Positions 1 to 12,096 of a DNA stretch of 64,000 nt are shown in pieces. The notes under the pieces are model-generated. The model made no database searches. It was not told where the DNA came from and worked only from the letters and a program-made list of their open reading frames with translations. Position 1 is the stretch's first letter; each line of letters starts with the position of its first letter. Both the position numbers and the translations under genes were made by a program. Source of the stretch: AWTP1-13 sp963770295 (GTDB lineage: Bacteria > Pseudomonadota > Alphaproteobacteria > Rhizobiales > Hyphomicrobiaceae); assembly GCA_963770295.1 (NCBI GenBank), contig CAVYPA010000016.1:310001-374000 (forward strand). The letters run 5' to 3'.

Positions 1-861
1 CGAAATCGCGACGCAGGCAAGGTCATCCTTAAAATCCACGTCGGTGGTGCCGATGAGCGTGAATTCCCCTTCGTAGGGTATCGCGAAGATGATGCGCCGG
101 TCCGCGTTCTGAAAGATGTAGGCGCGGTCGTGCTCGAACAAGCGGCGCACCACAATATGACTGCCCTTGACCAGCCTGATGCCCGGCCGTCGCCCTGGGG
201 CGATACCATCGGCCGGACCGTGTGCCGCCCACGCACCGCTGGCGTTGATGAGGACGCGCGCGGTCACCGTTTCATGCTGGCCCGAAACCAGGTTCTCCAT
301 CTCAATCCGCCAATGGCTCGCCGTGCGGTGCACGGACACGACTTGCGTGCGCACGCGGATCTCGGCGCCGCGGGCAGCAGCATCCATTGCGTTGAGCACG
401 ACCAAGCGTGCATCGTCGACCCAGCAGTCCGAGTACTCGAAGGCGCGCGTGAAGGTCGGCTTCAGTGGCCTACCGGCCGCAAGGCTCGACAGGTCAACGG
501 TTCGGGAGGGCTCGAGGATGCGCCGCCCCCCACCCAGGTGATCGTAAAGAAAGAGACCGAGGCGGATCAGGAAGGCGGGACGCAGGCCGCGATGATGCGG
601 CAGCACGAAACGCATTGGCCGCACGATGTGCGGCGCCAGGCCGAGCAAGACCTCGCGTTCCTTGAGAGAGCTGCGTACCAGGGCAAACTCGTACTGCTCG
701 AGATAGCGAAGGCCGCCGTGAATGAGCTTGGTCGACGCGGACGAGGTCCCACTTGCCAAGTCGGCTTTTTCCGCGAGCAAGACGGATAGCCCTCGACCCG
801 CGGCATCGCGCGCGACACCACAACCGTTGATGCCGCCGCCGATGATTGCGATGTCCCGCAT
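1..861 (-). CDS. glpD: Glycerol-3-phosphate dehydrogenase (FAD-dependent), C-terminus cut by window edge
   Basis: Oxidises sn-glycerol 3-phosphate to dihydroxyacetone phosphate at the inner membrane, passing electrons through FAD to quinone. The 287 visible codons begin MRDIAIIGGGINGCGVARDA, the dinucleotide-binding GxGxxG fold of GlpD, followed by the family stretches SGTSSASTKLIHGGLRYLE and TLIGTTDVDF. The reading frame stays open to base 1, so about 200 C-terminal residues lie outside. The ATG at 861 was chosen because the upstream in-frame sequence has no better start and the Rossmann strand begins at once. It lies downstream of glpR on the same strand with a 120-base gap that carries a candidate operator. 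Identification is secure. Confidence 0.95.
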   Translation of the reverse strand, partial: MRDIAIIGGGINGCGVARDAAGRGLSVLLAEKADLASGTSSASTKLIHGGLRYLEQYEFALVRSSLKEREVLLGLAPHIVRPMRFVLPHHRGLRPAFLIRLGLFLYDHLGGGRRILEPSRTVDLSSLAAGRPLKPTFTRAFEYSDCWVDDARLVVLNAMDAAARGAEIRVRTQVVSVHRTASHWRIEMENLVSGQHETVTARVLINASGAWAAHGPADGIAPGRRPGIRLVKGSHIVVRRLFEHDRAYIFQNADRRIIFAIPYEGEFTLIGTTDVDFKDDLACVAIS

Positions 862-942
862 GCCGCCGTCCGCGTTCCCATGGGTTTGCTGGCGCCAAGC
901 CGCCGCCGCAGCCAGGCCCACCGTCGGTTCATACGTCTTCGC

Positions 943-980
943 TTGAACGAAAAACGAAGATTATCGAACTTTTTCGAAAG
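943..980. promoter_or_regulatory. Candidate GlpR operator upstream of glpD
   Basis: The glpR-glpD gap holds four closely spaced units of the form A/T-CGAA: ACGAA, ACGAA, TCGAA and the palindrome TTCGAA. It is the most AT-rich stretch nearby. The same unit recurs upstream of the transporter operon at 1910-1940. DeoR-type GlpR proteins bind repeated TTCG/CGAA elements, so this is a plausible operator, but binding is inferred from pattern only. Confidence 0.5.
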
Positions 981-981
981 A

Positions 982-1752
982 TCAAGCTTGGTTGGCAATC
1001 TCGACGGCGACATCGCTTTCCCGGCACAGTTCGCGGACGCGCGCGGGCGGCTCGGTCTCGGTCACGAGATAGTCGAGCTGGGAGATATGACCGATGCGCA
1101 CGGGCGCGGTGCGCTCGAATTTCATGCTGTCGGCGACCAGAATGGATTTGCGGGCGCAGTTCATGATGGCCTGCGCCACCTTCACCTCGCGATAATCGAA
1201 GTCGAGCAGAGTGCCGTCTTCGTCGATGGCGGACGTGCCGATCACGGCGTAGTCGACCTTGAACTGACGGATGAAGTCGACCGCCGCCTCCCCCACCACG
1301 CCCCCGTCCTGATGCCGCACGACGCCTCCCGCGACGATGATCTCGATCTGCTCATAACCTTGCAAGATATTGGCGACATTGATATTATTTGTAATCACCA
1401 GCAGCCCATGCTTGCCGCGGAGCGCGGCGGCGACCTGCTCAGTGGTGGTGCCGATATTGATCAGCAGCGAGGCACTGTCGGGGATCAAGGATGCGGCCTT
1501 GAGGCCGATGCGGCGCTTTTCGTCGGTGGCGAGCTTGCGTCGCGCCTCATAGCCCAGATTGGCGGTGCCGGAGGCGAGGATGGCGCCGCCATGGTAGCGC
1601 TGCAGGACGCCGCGCTCGCACAGATCGTTGAGGTCCTTGCGAATCGTCTGCGGGGTGACGTTGAAGCGGTCGGCCAGTCCCTCAACGCTGACCCGGCCCT
1701 CGGACTTGGCGAGCGCGACGATGTCGCTCTGGCGCGGGCTCAACAGGTACAT
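982..1752 (-). CDS. glpR: DeoR-family glycerol regulon repressor GlpR
   Basis: A 256-residue transcription factor. The N-terminal DeoR helix-turn-helix (about residues 6-57) shows RQSDIVALAKSEGRVSVEGL and the recognition helix VTPQTIRKDLNDLCERG. The C-terminal DeoR sensor domain has NIGTTTEQVA and VVGEAAVDFIRQF, where a phosphorylated sugar or glycerol 3-phosphate would bind. It sits between glpD and the divergent glycerol ABC operon, each with repeated CGAA elements in its upstream region, so it most likely represses both and is relieved by glycerol 3-phosphate. Full length for the family. The function is from family and context; the ligand is inference. Confidence 0.92.
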   Translation of the reverse strand: MYLLSPRQSDIVALAKSEGRVSVEGLADRFNVTPQTIRKDLNDLCERGVLQRYHGGAILASGTANLGYEARRKLATDEKRRIGLKAASLIPDSASLLINIGTTTEQVAAALRGKHGLLVITNNINVANILQGYEQIEIIVAGGVVRHQDGGVVGEAAVDFIRQFKVDYAVIGTSAIDEDGTLLDFDYREVKVAQAIMNCARKSILVADSMKFERTAPVRIGHISQLDYLVTETEPPARVRELCRESDVAVEIANQA

Positions 1753-1909
1753 GCCTGGCCTCCCGTTCGCGCCTCGGCCACTTATTTCGTTTGCATCGCT
1801 TGCGCAAGCCTAGCGCATTCGCCGCCACCGACAAAGCGCCGCGGCACGCCTCGGCTTTCGTATTACCGCGTTTCCCCCCAAGGTTGGGGCCAGTGATGCG
1901 CGAATACAT

Positions 1910-1940
1910 TTTCGATTGACATTCGTTTTGGTTCGATCAT
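1910..1940. promoter_or_regulatory. Candidate GlpR operator upstream of the glycerol ABC operon
   Basis: In the divergent glpR-glpV gap, TTTCGAT, ATTCGTT and GTTCGAT occur within 31 bases, about 45 bases before the glpV ATG. These are the reverse complement form of the CGAA units seen before glpD. A strong ribosome site GGGAGGAG follows at about 1970-1977. Shared elements support joint control by GlpR. Confidence 0.5.
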
Positions 1941-1983
1941 AGCGTTAACCGACGTCTCGTACAACTTTGGGAGGAGATCAGCA

Positions 1984-3722
<1,739 letters not shown>

Positions 3723-3867
3723 CCGGCGTTTGCGGTAGCGAGCGCTCTTTCCGCCCGGTTCAACCGAGGAAGCACGCAGGCGCCAAGCCTGCTGCTTCCC
3801 TCGGCGCCGTTCTCGATCGATACTGCGACACTCGCCCAGGGACCCTATCGACCCATCGGACGCTTAC

Positions 3868-4932
3868 GTGACGCTCGAGCTAAGAAACGTGGTGAAGAGC
3901 GTCGGTGCGCAGACCCACATCCATGAGACGAACCTGCGCCTCGCCAAGGAGGGCTTCAACATCCTGCTTGGCACGACGCTTGCCGGCAAGACAACGCTGA
4001 TGCAGCTGATGGCAGGCCTCGAGCAGCCGAGCCGCGGCGAGGTATGGTTCGACGGCAAGAACGTTACCGGTGTTGCCGTGCAGAAGCGCAATGTCTCGAT
4101 GGTCTATCAGCAATTCATCAACTATCCGAACCTGACCGTTTTTGAGAACATCGCCTCTCCCCTGCGGGTTGCAGGCATGCGGCAAGCGGAGATCAAGGAC
4201 CGCGTGCACCGCATAGCCGAGCTCGTGAAGATCGCGCCGATGCTACCTCGCCGCCCCAACGAGCTATCGGGCGGGCAACAGCAACGGACGGCGCTCGCGC
4301 GTGCCCTCGTCAAGGATGCCGATCTGGTCCTACTTGATGAACCGCTCGCCAATCTCGACTTCAAGCTCAGGGAAGAGTTGCGCGACGAGCTGCCGAAGCT
4401 GTTCGTCAATCGGCACAGCGTCGTCGTGTTCGCCACGACAGACCCCATGGATGCCCTGCTGCTCGGCGGACATACGGCGACCCTCAGGCAAGGGCGCATC
4501 ACCCAGTTCGGACCGACGGCGCAGGTCTATCATCGACCCGTCGACCTCGTGACCGCACAAGTCTTCTCCAATCCGCCAATCAATACGGCAACCGTCACCA
4601 AGCGCGGTGACCACATTGTCTTGAGTGAGACGGTCCAATGGATGGCAACGGCCGAGCTGCGCGAGCTGCCGGATGGCGCCTACGTCGTCGGTATTCGCCC
4701 GCATCACATCAGCCCCATCGCAAACGGCCCTGGCAGCGCTCGCCTCGACGGCAAAGTGCAGATCACCGAGCTCAGCGGATCGGAGAGCACCATCCATTTC
4801 GAGCACGGCCCCTTGCATTGGGTATCGCAGTCGCACGGCATCCACGCCGTCGAGGTTGGTACGACCACCCAACTTTTCATCGACGTCGAGCGCTGCATGT
4901 ATTTCAGCGTCGAGGGCAAGCTCGTGGCATGA
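3868..4932 (+). CDS. glpS: Glycerol ABC transporter ATPase GlpS
   Basis: One of two different ATPase subunits powering glycerol import, 354 residues with a GTG start. Walker A is GTTLAGKT (35-42), keeping GxxxxGKT but with Leu-Ala where Gly-x is usual. The signature LSGGQ (133-137) and Walker B LVLLDEP (153-159) are intact. The switch histidine is missing: the motif reads FATTDP, with Thr191 in the His position. A TOBE-like C-terminal domain follows (about 230-354) as in MalK-type importers. Its partner GlpT lacks a normal signature but has the histidine, so the two are complementary. Second gene of the operon, 145 bases after glpV. Confidence 0.9.
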   Translation: MTLELRNVVKSVGAQTHIHETNLRLAKEGFNILLGTTLAGKTTLMQLMAGLEQPSRGEVWFDGKNVTGVAVQKRNVSMVYQQFINYPNLTVFENIASPLRVAGMRQAEIKDRVHRIAELVKIAPMLPRRPNELSGGQQQRTALARALVKDADLVLLDEPLANLDFKLREELRDELPKLFVNRHSVVVFATTDPMDALLLGGHTATLRQGRITQFGPTAQVYHRPVDLVTAQVFSNPPINTATVTKRGDHIVLSETVQWMATAELRELPDGAYVVGIRPHHISPIANGPGSARLDGKVQITELSGSESTIHFEHGPLHWVSQSHGIHAVEVGTTTQLFIDVERCMYFSVEGKLVA

Positions 4933-5001
4933 GGCAGTGTGGCGCACCGGCTGGGGCGAGCTGCGCCCGCCCCGCCGGGCATTTGAAGGGCCTTTGAGGC
5001 T

Positions 5002-6069
5002 ATGGCCAAGATCAGCCTGGAAAACATCAAGCATAGCTACCTGAAACGACCCCGCGCCCCCGAGGACTGGGCCCTGAAAGAACTCGATCTCGAGTGGTCG
5101 GATGGCGGGGCCTACGCGCTGCTCGGGCCATCGGGCTGTGGTAAGACCACCTTGCTCAACATCATTTCCGGACTGGTGCGTCCGACCGAAGGCAGGGTCT
5201 TGTTCGACGGCGTCGATCTGACCGAGCGCCCGACCGACCGCCGGCACATTGCCCAGGTCTTTCAGTTTCCGGTGGTGTACGACACCATGACGGTTCGGGA
5301 AAACCTGGCGTTTCCCCTGCGCAATCGCGGCCTCAAGGCCTCCGAGATCGAGCAGAAGGTTGAAGCGATCGCGCGCATGCTCGATCTCAGCGCCATGCTG
5401 CCTAGGCGCGCGTCCGGGCTGACCGCCGACGGCAAGCAGAAGATTTCCCTCGGGCGTGGGCTTGTCCGCTCGGATGTCAACGTCATCATGTTCGATGAGC
5501 CGCTCACCGTCATCGATCCACACCTCAAATGGCAGCTCCGGTCCAAGTTGAAGGAGCTGCATCAGCGCACGCGGCGGACCATGATTTATGTGACGCACGA
5601 TCAGACCGAGGCCCTGACGTTCGCGGAGAAAGTGGTGGTGATGCACGAAGGCCGTGTCGTGCAGGTCGGCTCGCCGGTCGAGCTCTTCGAGCGCCCGCGT
5701 CATACCTTTGTCGGGCATTTCATCGGCTCGCCTGGCATGAATGTCTTGCCCTGCGAGGTCAGCGGGGGTGGCGTCCATTTCGCCGGCCGTCAGGTCGACG
5801 TCGAAAATCCTCCTCGCCGGCCCCTCAATGACCGGCATACGGAGATCGGCGTGCGGCCCGAATTCGTCGTGCTGAGCGAACAGGGGATCCCGGTCGACAT
5901 CGTCAAGGTTAGCGATGCCGGCCGCTATCGCATTGTCGAAGCGCGCTGCGAGGAAAGCCGCATCAAGCTACTGCTCGAGGAGGGCGTATCGCTGCCAGCG
6001 AGCAACGCCTGCGTCCGCTTCGACCCCGCTCACACCCGGCTCTATGCCGACGGTCAGCTGTTGGAGTAG
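5002..6069 (+). CDS. glpT: Glycerol ABC transporter ATPase GlpT
   Basis: Second ATPase subunit, 355 residues. Walker A GPSGCGKT (42-49), Q-loop Gln88, Walker B VIMFDEP (161-167) and switch His199 (VTHDQTEA) are all canonical. The signature is degenerate, reading LTADGKQK (140-147) in place of LSGGQ. Paired with GlpS this predicts one complete ATP site (GlpT Walker A/B/His with GlpS LSGGQ) and one defective site. C-terminal accessory domain from about 240. It lies 69 bases after glpS and 8 bases before glpP. This GlpT is an ATPase and is unrelated to the E. coli glycerol-3-phosphate antiporter of the same name. Confidence 0.9.
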   Translation: MAKISLENIKHSYLKRPRAPEDWALKELDLEWSDGGAYALLGPSGCGKTTLLNIISGLVRPTEGRVLFDGVDLTERPTDRRHIAQVFQFPVVYDTMTVRENLAFPLRNRGLKASEIEQKVEAIARMLDLSAMLPRRASGLTADGKQKISLGRGLVRSDVNVIMFDEPLTVIDPHLKWQLRSKLKELHQRTRRTMIYVTHDQTEALTFAEKVVVMHEGRVVQVGSPVELFERPRHTFVGHFIGSPGMNVLPCEVSGGGVHFAGRQVDVENPPRRPLNDRHTEIGVRPEFVVLSEQGIPVDIVKVSDAGRYRIVEARCEESRIKLLLEEGVSLPASNACVRFDPAHTRLYADGQLLE

Positions 6070-6077
6070 GCCCGACC

Positions 6078-6944
6078 ATGGACGGCAAGACGCAGAACCA
6101 GATGGGCTGGCTATTCGTGCTGCCTGTCGTCGCGCTCGTGGCCTTCAATGCCGTGATCCCGTTGATGGCGGTGGTCAATTACTCCGTGCAAGAGACCTTC
6201 GGCAACAACATGTTCTTCTTCGAGGGCGTGAAGTGGTTTGAACAGGTCCTGCACTCGGACCGCTTCCACGCCTCACTCGGACGGCAGCTCATCTTCAGCG
6301 GCATAATTCTGGTCATCGAGGTGCCACTGGGCGTCGCCATCGCCCTGGCGATGCCGCGCCGCGGACCTTGGGTCTCGGTCTGCCTGGTGCTGATGGCGCT
6401 GCCGCTCTTGATCCCCTGGAACGTCGTCGGCGCAATGTGGAACATCTTCGCCCTGCCCGACATCGGCATGCTCGGTAGGCTGCTCAACGATCTGGGCTTC
6501 AACTATAACTACACGCAGCAGCCGATTTCGGCGTGGGCAACGCTGATCGCTATGGACGTTTGGCATTGGACGTCGTTGGTCGTTCTGCTGGCCTATGCCG
6601 GGCTGAGCGCAATCCCCGATGCCTACTACCAGGCCGCAAAAATCGATGGCGCCTCGGCCTGGGCGGTGTTCCGCTATATCCAGCTGCCGAAGATGCGCCG
6701 TGTTCTGACGATCGCCGTGCTGTTGCGCTTTATGGACAGCTTCAACATCCATACCGAGCCCTTCGTATTGACGGGTGGCGGACCCGGCAATGCCACGACC
6801 CTGTTGTCGATCGACCTGGTCAAGATCGCGCTCGGTCAATTTGATCTTGGTCCGGCGGCGGCAATGTCGATCATCTATTTTTTGATCATATTACTATTGT
6901 CGTGGGTGTTCTACGCGGTGATGACTCGAGATGAGGAACAGTGA
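6078..6944 (+). CDS. glpP: Glycerol ABC transporter permease GlpP
   Basis: Inner-membrane permease, 288 residues with about six hydrophobic segments (first: WLFVLPVVALVAFNAVIPLM). The cytoplasmic EAA loop that contacts the ATPases reads YYQAAKIDGASAWAVFRYIQ, close to the MalF-type consensus. Its stop overlaps the glpQ start (TGATG), implying translational coupling. The ATG at 6078 follows the glpT stop by 8 bases. Confidence 0.9.
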   Translation: MDGKTQNQMGWLFVLPVVALVAFNAVIPLMAVVNYSVQETFGNNMFFFEGVKWFEQVLHSDRFHASLGRQLIFSGIILVIEVPLGVAIALAMPRRGPWVSVCLVLMALPLLIPWNVVGAMWNIFALPDIGMLGRLLNDLGFNYNYTQQPISAWATLIAMDVWHWTSLVVLLAYAGLSAIPDAYYQAAKIDGASAWAVFRYIQLPKMRRVLTIAVLLRFMDSFNIHTEPFVLTGGGPGNATTLLSIDLVKIALGQFDLGPAAAMSIIYFLIILLLSWVFYAVMTRDEEQ

Positions 6945-7744
6945 TGCGCAAGCTCAGTTGGCTCGTGCCGGCGCTTTACATCGTGTTTCTGCTGCTGCCG
7001 ATCTACTGGCTGGTGAGCATGTCGTTCAAGACGACCAACGAAATTTTGGGTGCATTCACGCTCTGGCCAAAAAAGTTCACCTTGGAGAACTATCAGAAAA
7101 TCTTCACGGACCCGACCTGGTACAACGGCTATATCAACTCGCTGATTTACGTCGTCATCAACACCGTTATTTCGGTGCTGGTGGCTTTGCCCGCGGCCTA
7201 CGCCTTCTCGCGCTATCGCTTCCTGGGCGACAAGCATCTCTTCTTCTGGTTGCTGACCAACCGCATGGCGCCCGCCGCTGTATTCGCCCTACCGTTCTTC
7301 CAGCTTTATTCGGCGATTGGTCTGTTCGACACCCATATCGCCGTCGCCTTGGCGCACTGCCTCTTCAATATCCCGCTGGCGGTGTGGATACTTGAGGGTT
7401 TCATGTCAAGCGTACCGAGACAGCTCGATGAAACGGCCTATCTCGACGGCTACGGTTTTTGGCGCTTCTTCCTCAAGATCTTCCTGCCTACGATTGCCGC
7501 CGGCATCGGCGTTGCGGCCTTCTTCTGCTTTATGTTTTCCTGGGTCGAGCTGCTGTTGGCCAAGACACTTACCTCGGTTGCCGCCAAGCCGATCGCGGCG
7601 ACCATGACCCGCACGGCGAGCAGCTCGGGGTACGAGCTGGGTTTGCTGGCCGCCGCCGGTACACTCACGATCATTCCCGGCGCCTTTGTGATCTATTTCG
7701 TGCGCAACTACATCGCCAAGGGTTTTGCGCTCGGCCGCGTGTGA
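6944..7744 (+). CDS. glpQ: Glycerol ABC transporter permease GlpQ
   Basis: Second membrane permease, about 266 residues, MalG-like. The N-terminal segment LVPALYIVFLLLPIYWLVSM is followed by NYQKIF, typical of this subfamily, and the EAA loop reads LDETAYLDGYGFWRFFLKIF. The ATG at 6944 overlaps the glpP stop; a GTG one codon earlier (6941) is also possible. It forms the translocation path with GlpP. Confidence 0.9.
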   Translation: MRKLSWLVPALYIVFLLLPIYWLVSMSFKTTNEILGAFTLWPKKFTLENYQKIFTDPTWYNGYINSLIYVVINTVISVLVALPAAYAFSRYRFLGDKHLFFWLLTNRMAPAAVFALPFFQLYSAIGLFDTHIAVALAHCLFNIPLAVWILEGFMSSVPRQLDETAYLDGYGFWRFFLKIFLPTIAAGIGVAAFFCFMFSWVELLLAKTLTSVAAKPIAATMTRTASSSGYELGLLAAAGTLTIIPGAFVIYFVRNYIAKGFALGRV

Positions 7745-7777
7745 TGGGCCGCGTTTTCGCAATAATGGGAGGAGCTC

Positions 7778-8059
7778 TTGCACCTGACCTGGATGGCCTG
7801 GACCTGGGAAACCGCGGCGTTCTTCCTGTGCATCGCCGGCCTATTGATTTGCATGACCATCTGGGAGTTGCTTTCACCCGGCGGGGCGCCGCGGCGCGGC
7901 GTTCTCGCCATCCGCACCACGCGGGGCGACCGGTTGTTCATCTCGCTGTTGAGCGCTGCCTATATCCACCTGGGTTGGTTGGCGGCCTTCGGCACGCCGC
8001 TCTGGGGCGCCACGGCCGTGGCTCTCATTCTCGCCATCGTCGTTTTTCGCTGGGTCTAG
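7778..8059 (+). CDS. glpU: GlpU, small membrane protein of the glycerol transporter (DUF2160)
   Basis: A 93-residue protein with three hydrophobic segments (about 11-28, 48-66, 72-90) and a central TTRGDRLFISLL stretch typical of DUF2160. In Rhizobium leguminosarum a protein of this family is encoded inside the glycerol ABC operon and named GlpU; its molecular role is unclear. Here it is last in the operon, 33 bases after glpQ. The start is TTG, chosen for the strong ribosome site GGGAGGAG ending 3 bases before it. Confidence 0.82.
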   Translation: MHLTWMAWTWETAAFFLCIAGLLICMTIWELLSPGGAPRRGVLAIRTTRGDRLFISLLSAAYIHLGWLAAFGTPLWGATAVALILAIVVFRWV

Positions 8060-8186
8060 CACCCGCGCCTTCGACGGGCTCGCGGACCGGATCATCAGGG
8101 TGAGCATAAGTTCGCCGTCAGAGCGCCGCTTTCCTGTGACAGAATCGATCATGGGTGCGGGGGAACAACCAACGGAAGGGCCAACG

Positions 8187-8429
8187 ATGACCCGCATCGA
8201 ACTCAACGCCATCCGTCGCAAGCTGAGGGAATTGAACCTCGAATACAGCGCCTTGCTGCGCGACAGGTTCGGCGAGGGACGCTTTGCTCGCATGGCCAAG
8301 CTAAGGGCCGAACGCAACGCGTTGGTAGCCCTGATTGCCGAGCACGATGGGCGAGAGGCGAGCACCGTGCGCCACAATGGCGCCTTCCATCCGGGCTCCG
8401 AAGGCTTCCCGCTCGACGCGCAGGCTTGA
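8187..8429 (+). CDS. Hypothetical small helical protein
   Basis: I do not recognise this 80-residue protein. Residues 4-52 are charged and probably form two helices (LNAIRRKLRELNLEYSALLR, then LRAERNALVALIAEHD), compatible with a short coiled coil. The C-terminus is polar. The ATG at 8187 was preferred to an upstream GTG at 8100 because GGAAGGG lies just before it and the upstream extension is low quality. It stands alone between glpU and the convergent uup. Confidence 0.5.
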   Translation: MTRIELNAIRRKLRELNLEYSALLRDRFGEGRFARMAKLRAERNALVALIAEHDGREASTVRHNGAFHPGSEGFPLDAQA

Positions 8430-8486
8430 GGCGGCCCGCGCCGGGCTGAGCACTGATTGAGTGCCACAATGGGCTTGGGAGGGAGC

Positions 8487-10311
<1,825 letters not shown>

Positions 10312-10562
10312 TGCCGACAATCTAGCAGGTGGAACGGGCACTCGCGACGTGAGCCTCCCGCAGCGATCCGGCGGCGGCCTAGCTGCCGGCAAGCGGCGTT
10401 AGCAAGGCTTGCGTCCGGCCGTGACCGCGCATCACGACGCGCCGGTGCGAGCTTGCCCAGTCGTTAGCCCAAGCAAGGCCACGACGCCACCAGCCAGGCA
10501 AAAAAAGCAATCCGCCGGTGCCGGCGCTGACGGGAGCGGGCCCAAGCCGCCGCCGCGATCGA

Positions 10563-11828
10563 TCAACCGAAGCGGCGAGGACTGAAGGCAGCCACATCGA
10601 TCTGGGGCACTTCGCCGGAACCGAGCTCGGCGACCGTCCTGGCGGTCTTCGCCGCCGAGGCCATGCCGATATGGCCGTGCCCAAAGCCAGAGAAAACATC
10701 CTTGCATTTGCCCGAGGCGCCGATGACGGGTAGCGAATCGGGCAGGCTCGGACGATGACCCATCCAGGTGCTGAGGCGGCTTTCGGCGTAGTTGCCGCCG
10801 AGCGCGGGATACATTCGGCGCGCCTGCGTGAGCAGCGCATGCGCGCGCTGCCAATTGGGCGGCGCGGCCAAGCCGGCCAGCTCGACCGTGCCCGCAAGTC
10901 GCAGCCCGAGCTCCATGGGAGTGGCAACGAATTTGCCATCGGCGTCGGCAACGGGAGACGCGGTGTGACCTCCGGATCGCGGATCATGATATGGTAGCCG
11001 CGCTTGGTCTCGAGCGGCAGCCGATCGCCAAGCTGCGCGGCCAACGGTTTTGACCCGATGCCGGCGGCCATGACCGCGGCGTCGGCGGCAAGGGATGCAT
11101 CTTCGCAACGAACCGCCTGCAGCCGGCCGTCGACCACGTCGAAGCCAACGACGCGACGCGCCATTTCCGACCGCCGTCACGCTGGAGCGCCGATGCCAAG
11201 CTAATGACGAGCCGATGCGGGTTCACGGTGTGGCCGTTCTCGCGCACGAGCACGCCCTTGCGATACTCGCCGGAAAGATTGGCATCGAGTTGTCGCAGCT
11301 CGCCGACATCGAATTCGTCCCAACGGATGCCGTTGTCGGCGCGCAGCCGCCACGCCGCCTGGTCGCTTTGCCAGCCGGCCAACGTGCGATAGACGAACAA
11401 ATGCCCGGCCCGCAGTATCAGGTCACTTGCGCCCGCCTGGTGCAGCAACGGAGCGAGCGTCTCGATCCCGTCCTGCAAAAGCGAGCGCAGAGCTTGCGCC
11501 TGAGCGGCGACCTTGCTTGGCGTGCCGGCGCGAATGAAGCGGATCAGCCAGGGCGCCACGCGCGGCAGATAGAACAGCGGCAACGAAAGGGGCGCAAGCG
11601 GGTCGGCGAGCCACTTGCGGACATGGCGGACGGTACCTGGCATCGCCATCGGCACCACCGATGAGCCGTTAAAACAGCCGGCGTTGCCGAACGATGCGCC
11701 GCCGCCGGGCTCGCCGGGTCGAGCAGCACGACGTCGTGACCCTTGCGCAGCAAAAAGCTGGCCGTCGTTACCCCGACCATGCCGGCGCCGATCACGGCAA
11801 CTCTGGTTCTCGCCGCCACAGGCGCCAT
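10563..11828 (-). pseudogene. dadA: D-amino acid dehydrogenase DadA, three frameshifts
   Basis: FAD enzyme that oxidises D-amino acids to keto acids at the membrane. Segments of one DadA-like protein lie in successive frames. From 11828 the frame reads MAPVAARTRVAVIGAGMVGV, the FAD site. Near 11700 it shifts and continues NAGCFNGSSVVPMAMPGT. Near 11172 it shifts to ARRVVGFDVVDGRLQAVRCE, and near 10962 to VADADGKFVATPMELGLRLA, ending with FSGFGHGHIGMASAAKTA. Each junction is explained by one missing base. Repair gives about 422 residues, normal for DadA. As printed it cannot make a protein. Divergent from a racemase-family gene, a sensible partner. Confidence 0.8.
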
Positions 11829-12096
11829 TCTTCCCCTCGAGCGCAGTCCCACGGAAGCGCCGATTTTACGGATCGCCGATGACACGATAAAGTTGCGCGA
11901 ACGCCGCGCACCTCCGTTTTCCTGGATTGCCGTCGGCCTGAGCAGCCAGCCATGCCCACGAAGTCGCCAAGATGGTTGTCTCGATGCGGCTCCTGCCATT
12001 GTTCGCGGGGCTCTGGTGGCCGTGGGAAGCCGCCGATGCGGCGACCTCATGCCGCTTTTTTGTCGAACTTCGGATGACCTTTGCGGGAGCTCCCTG

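Noticed and set aside
4330..5838. 502-codon open frame on the minus strand
   Set aside because: Fully antisense to glpS and glpT, both with clear ATPase motifs; shadow of high-GC codon use.
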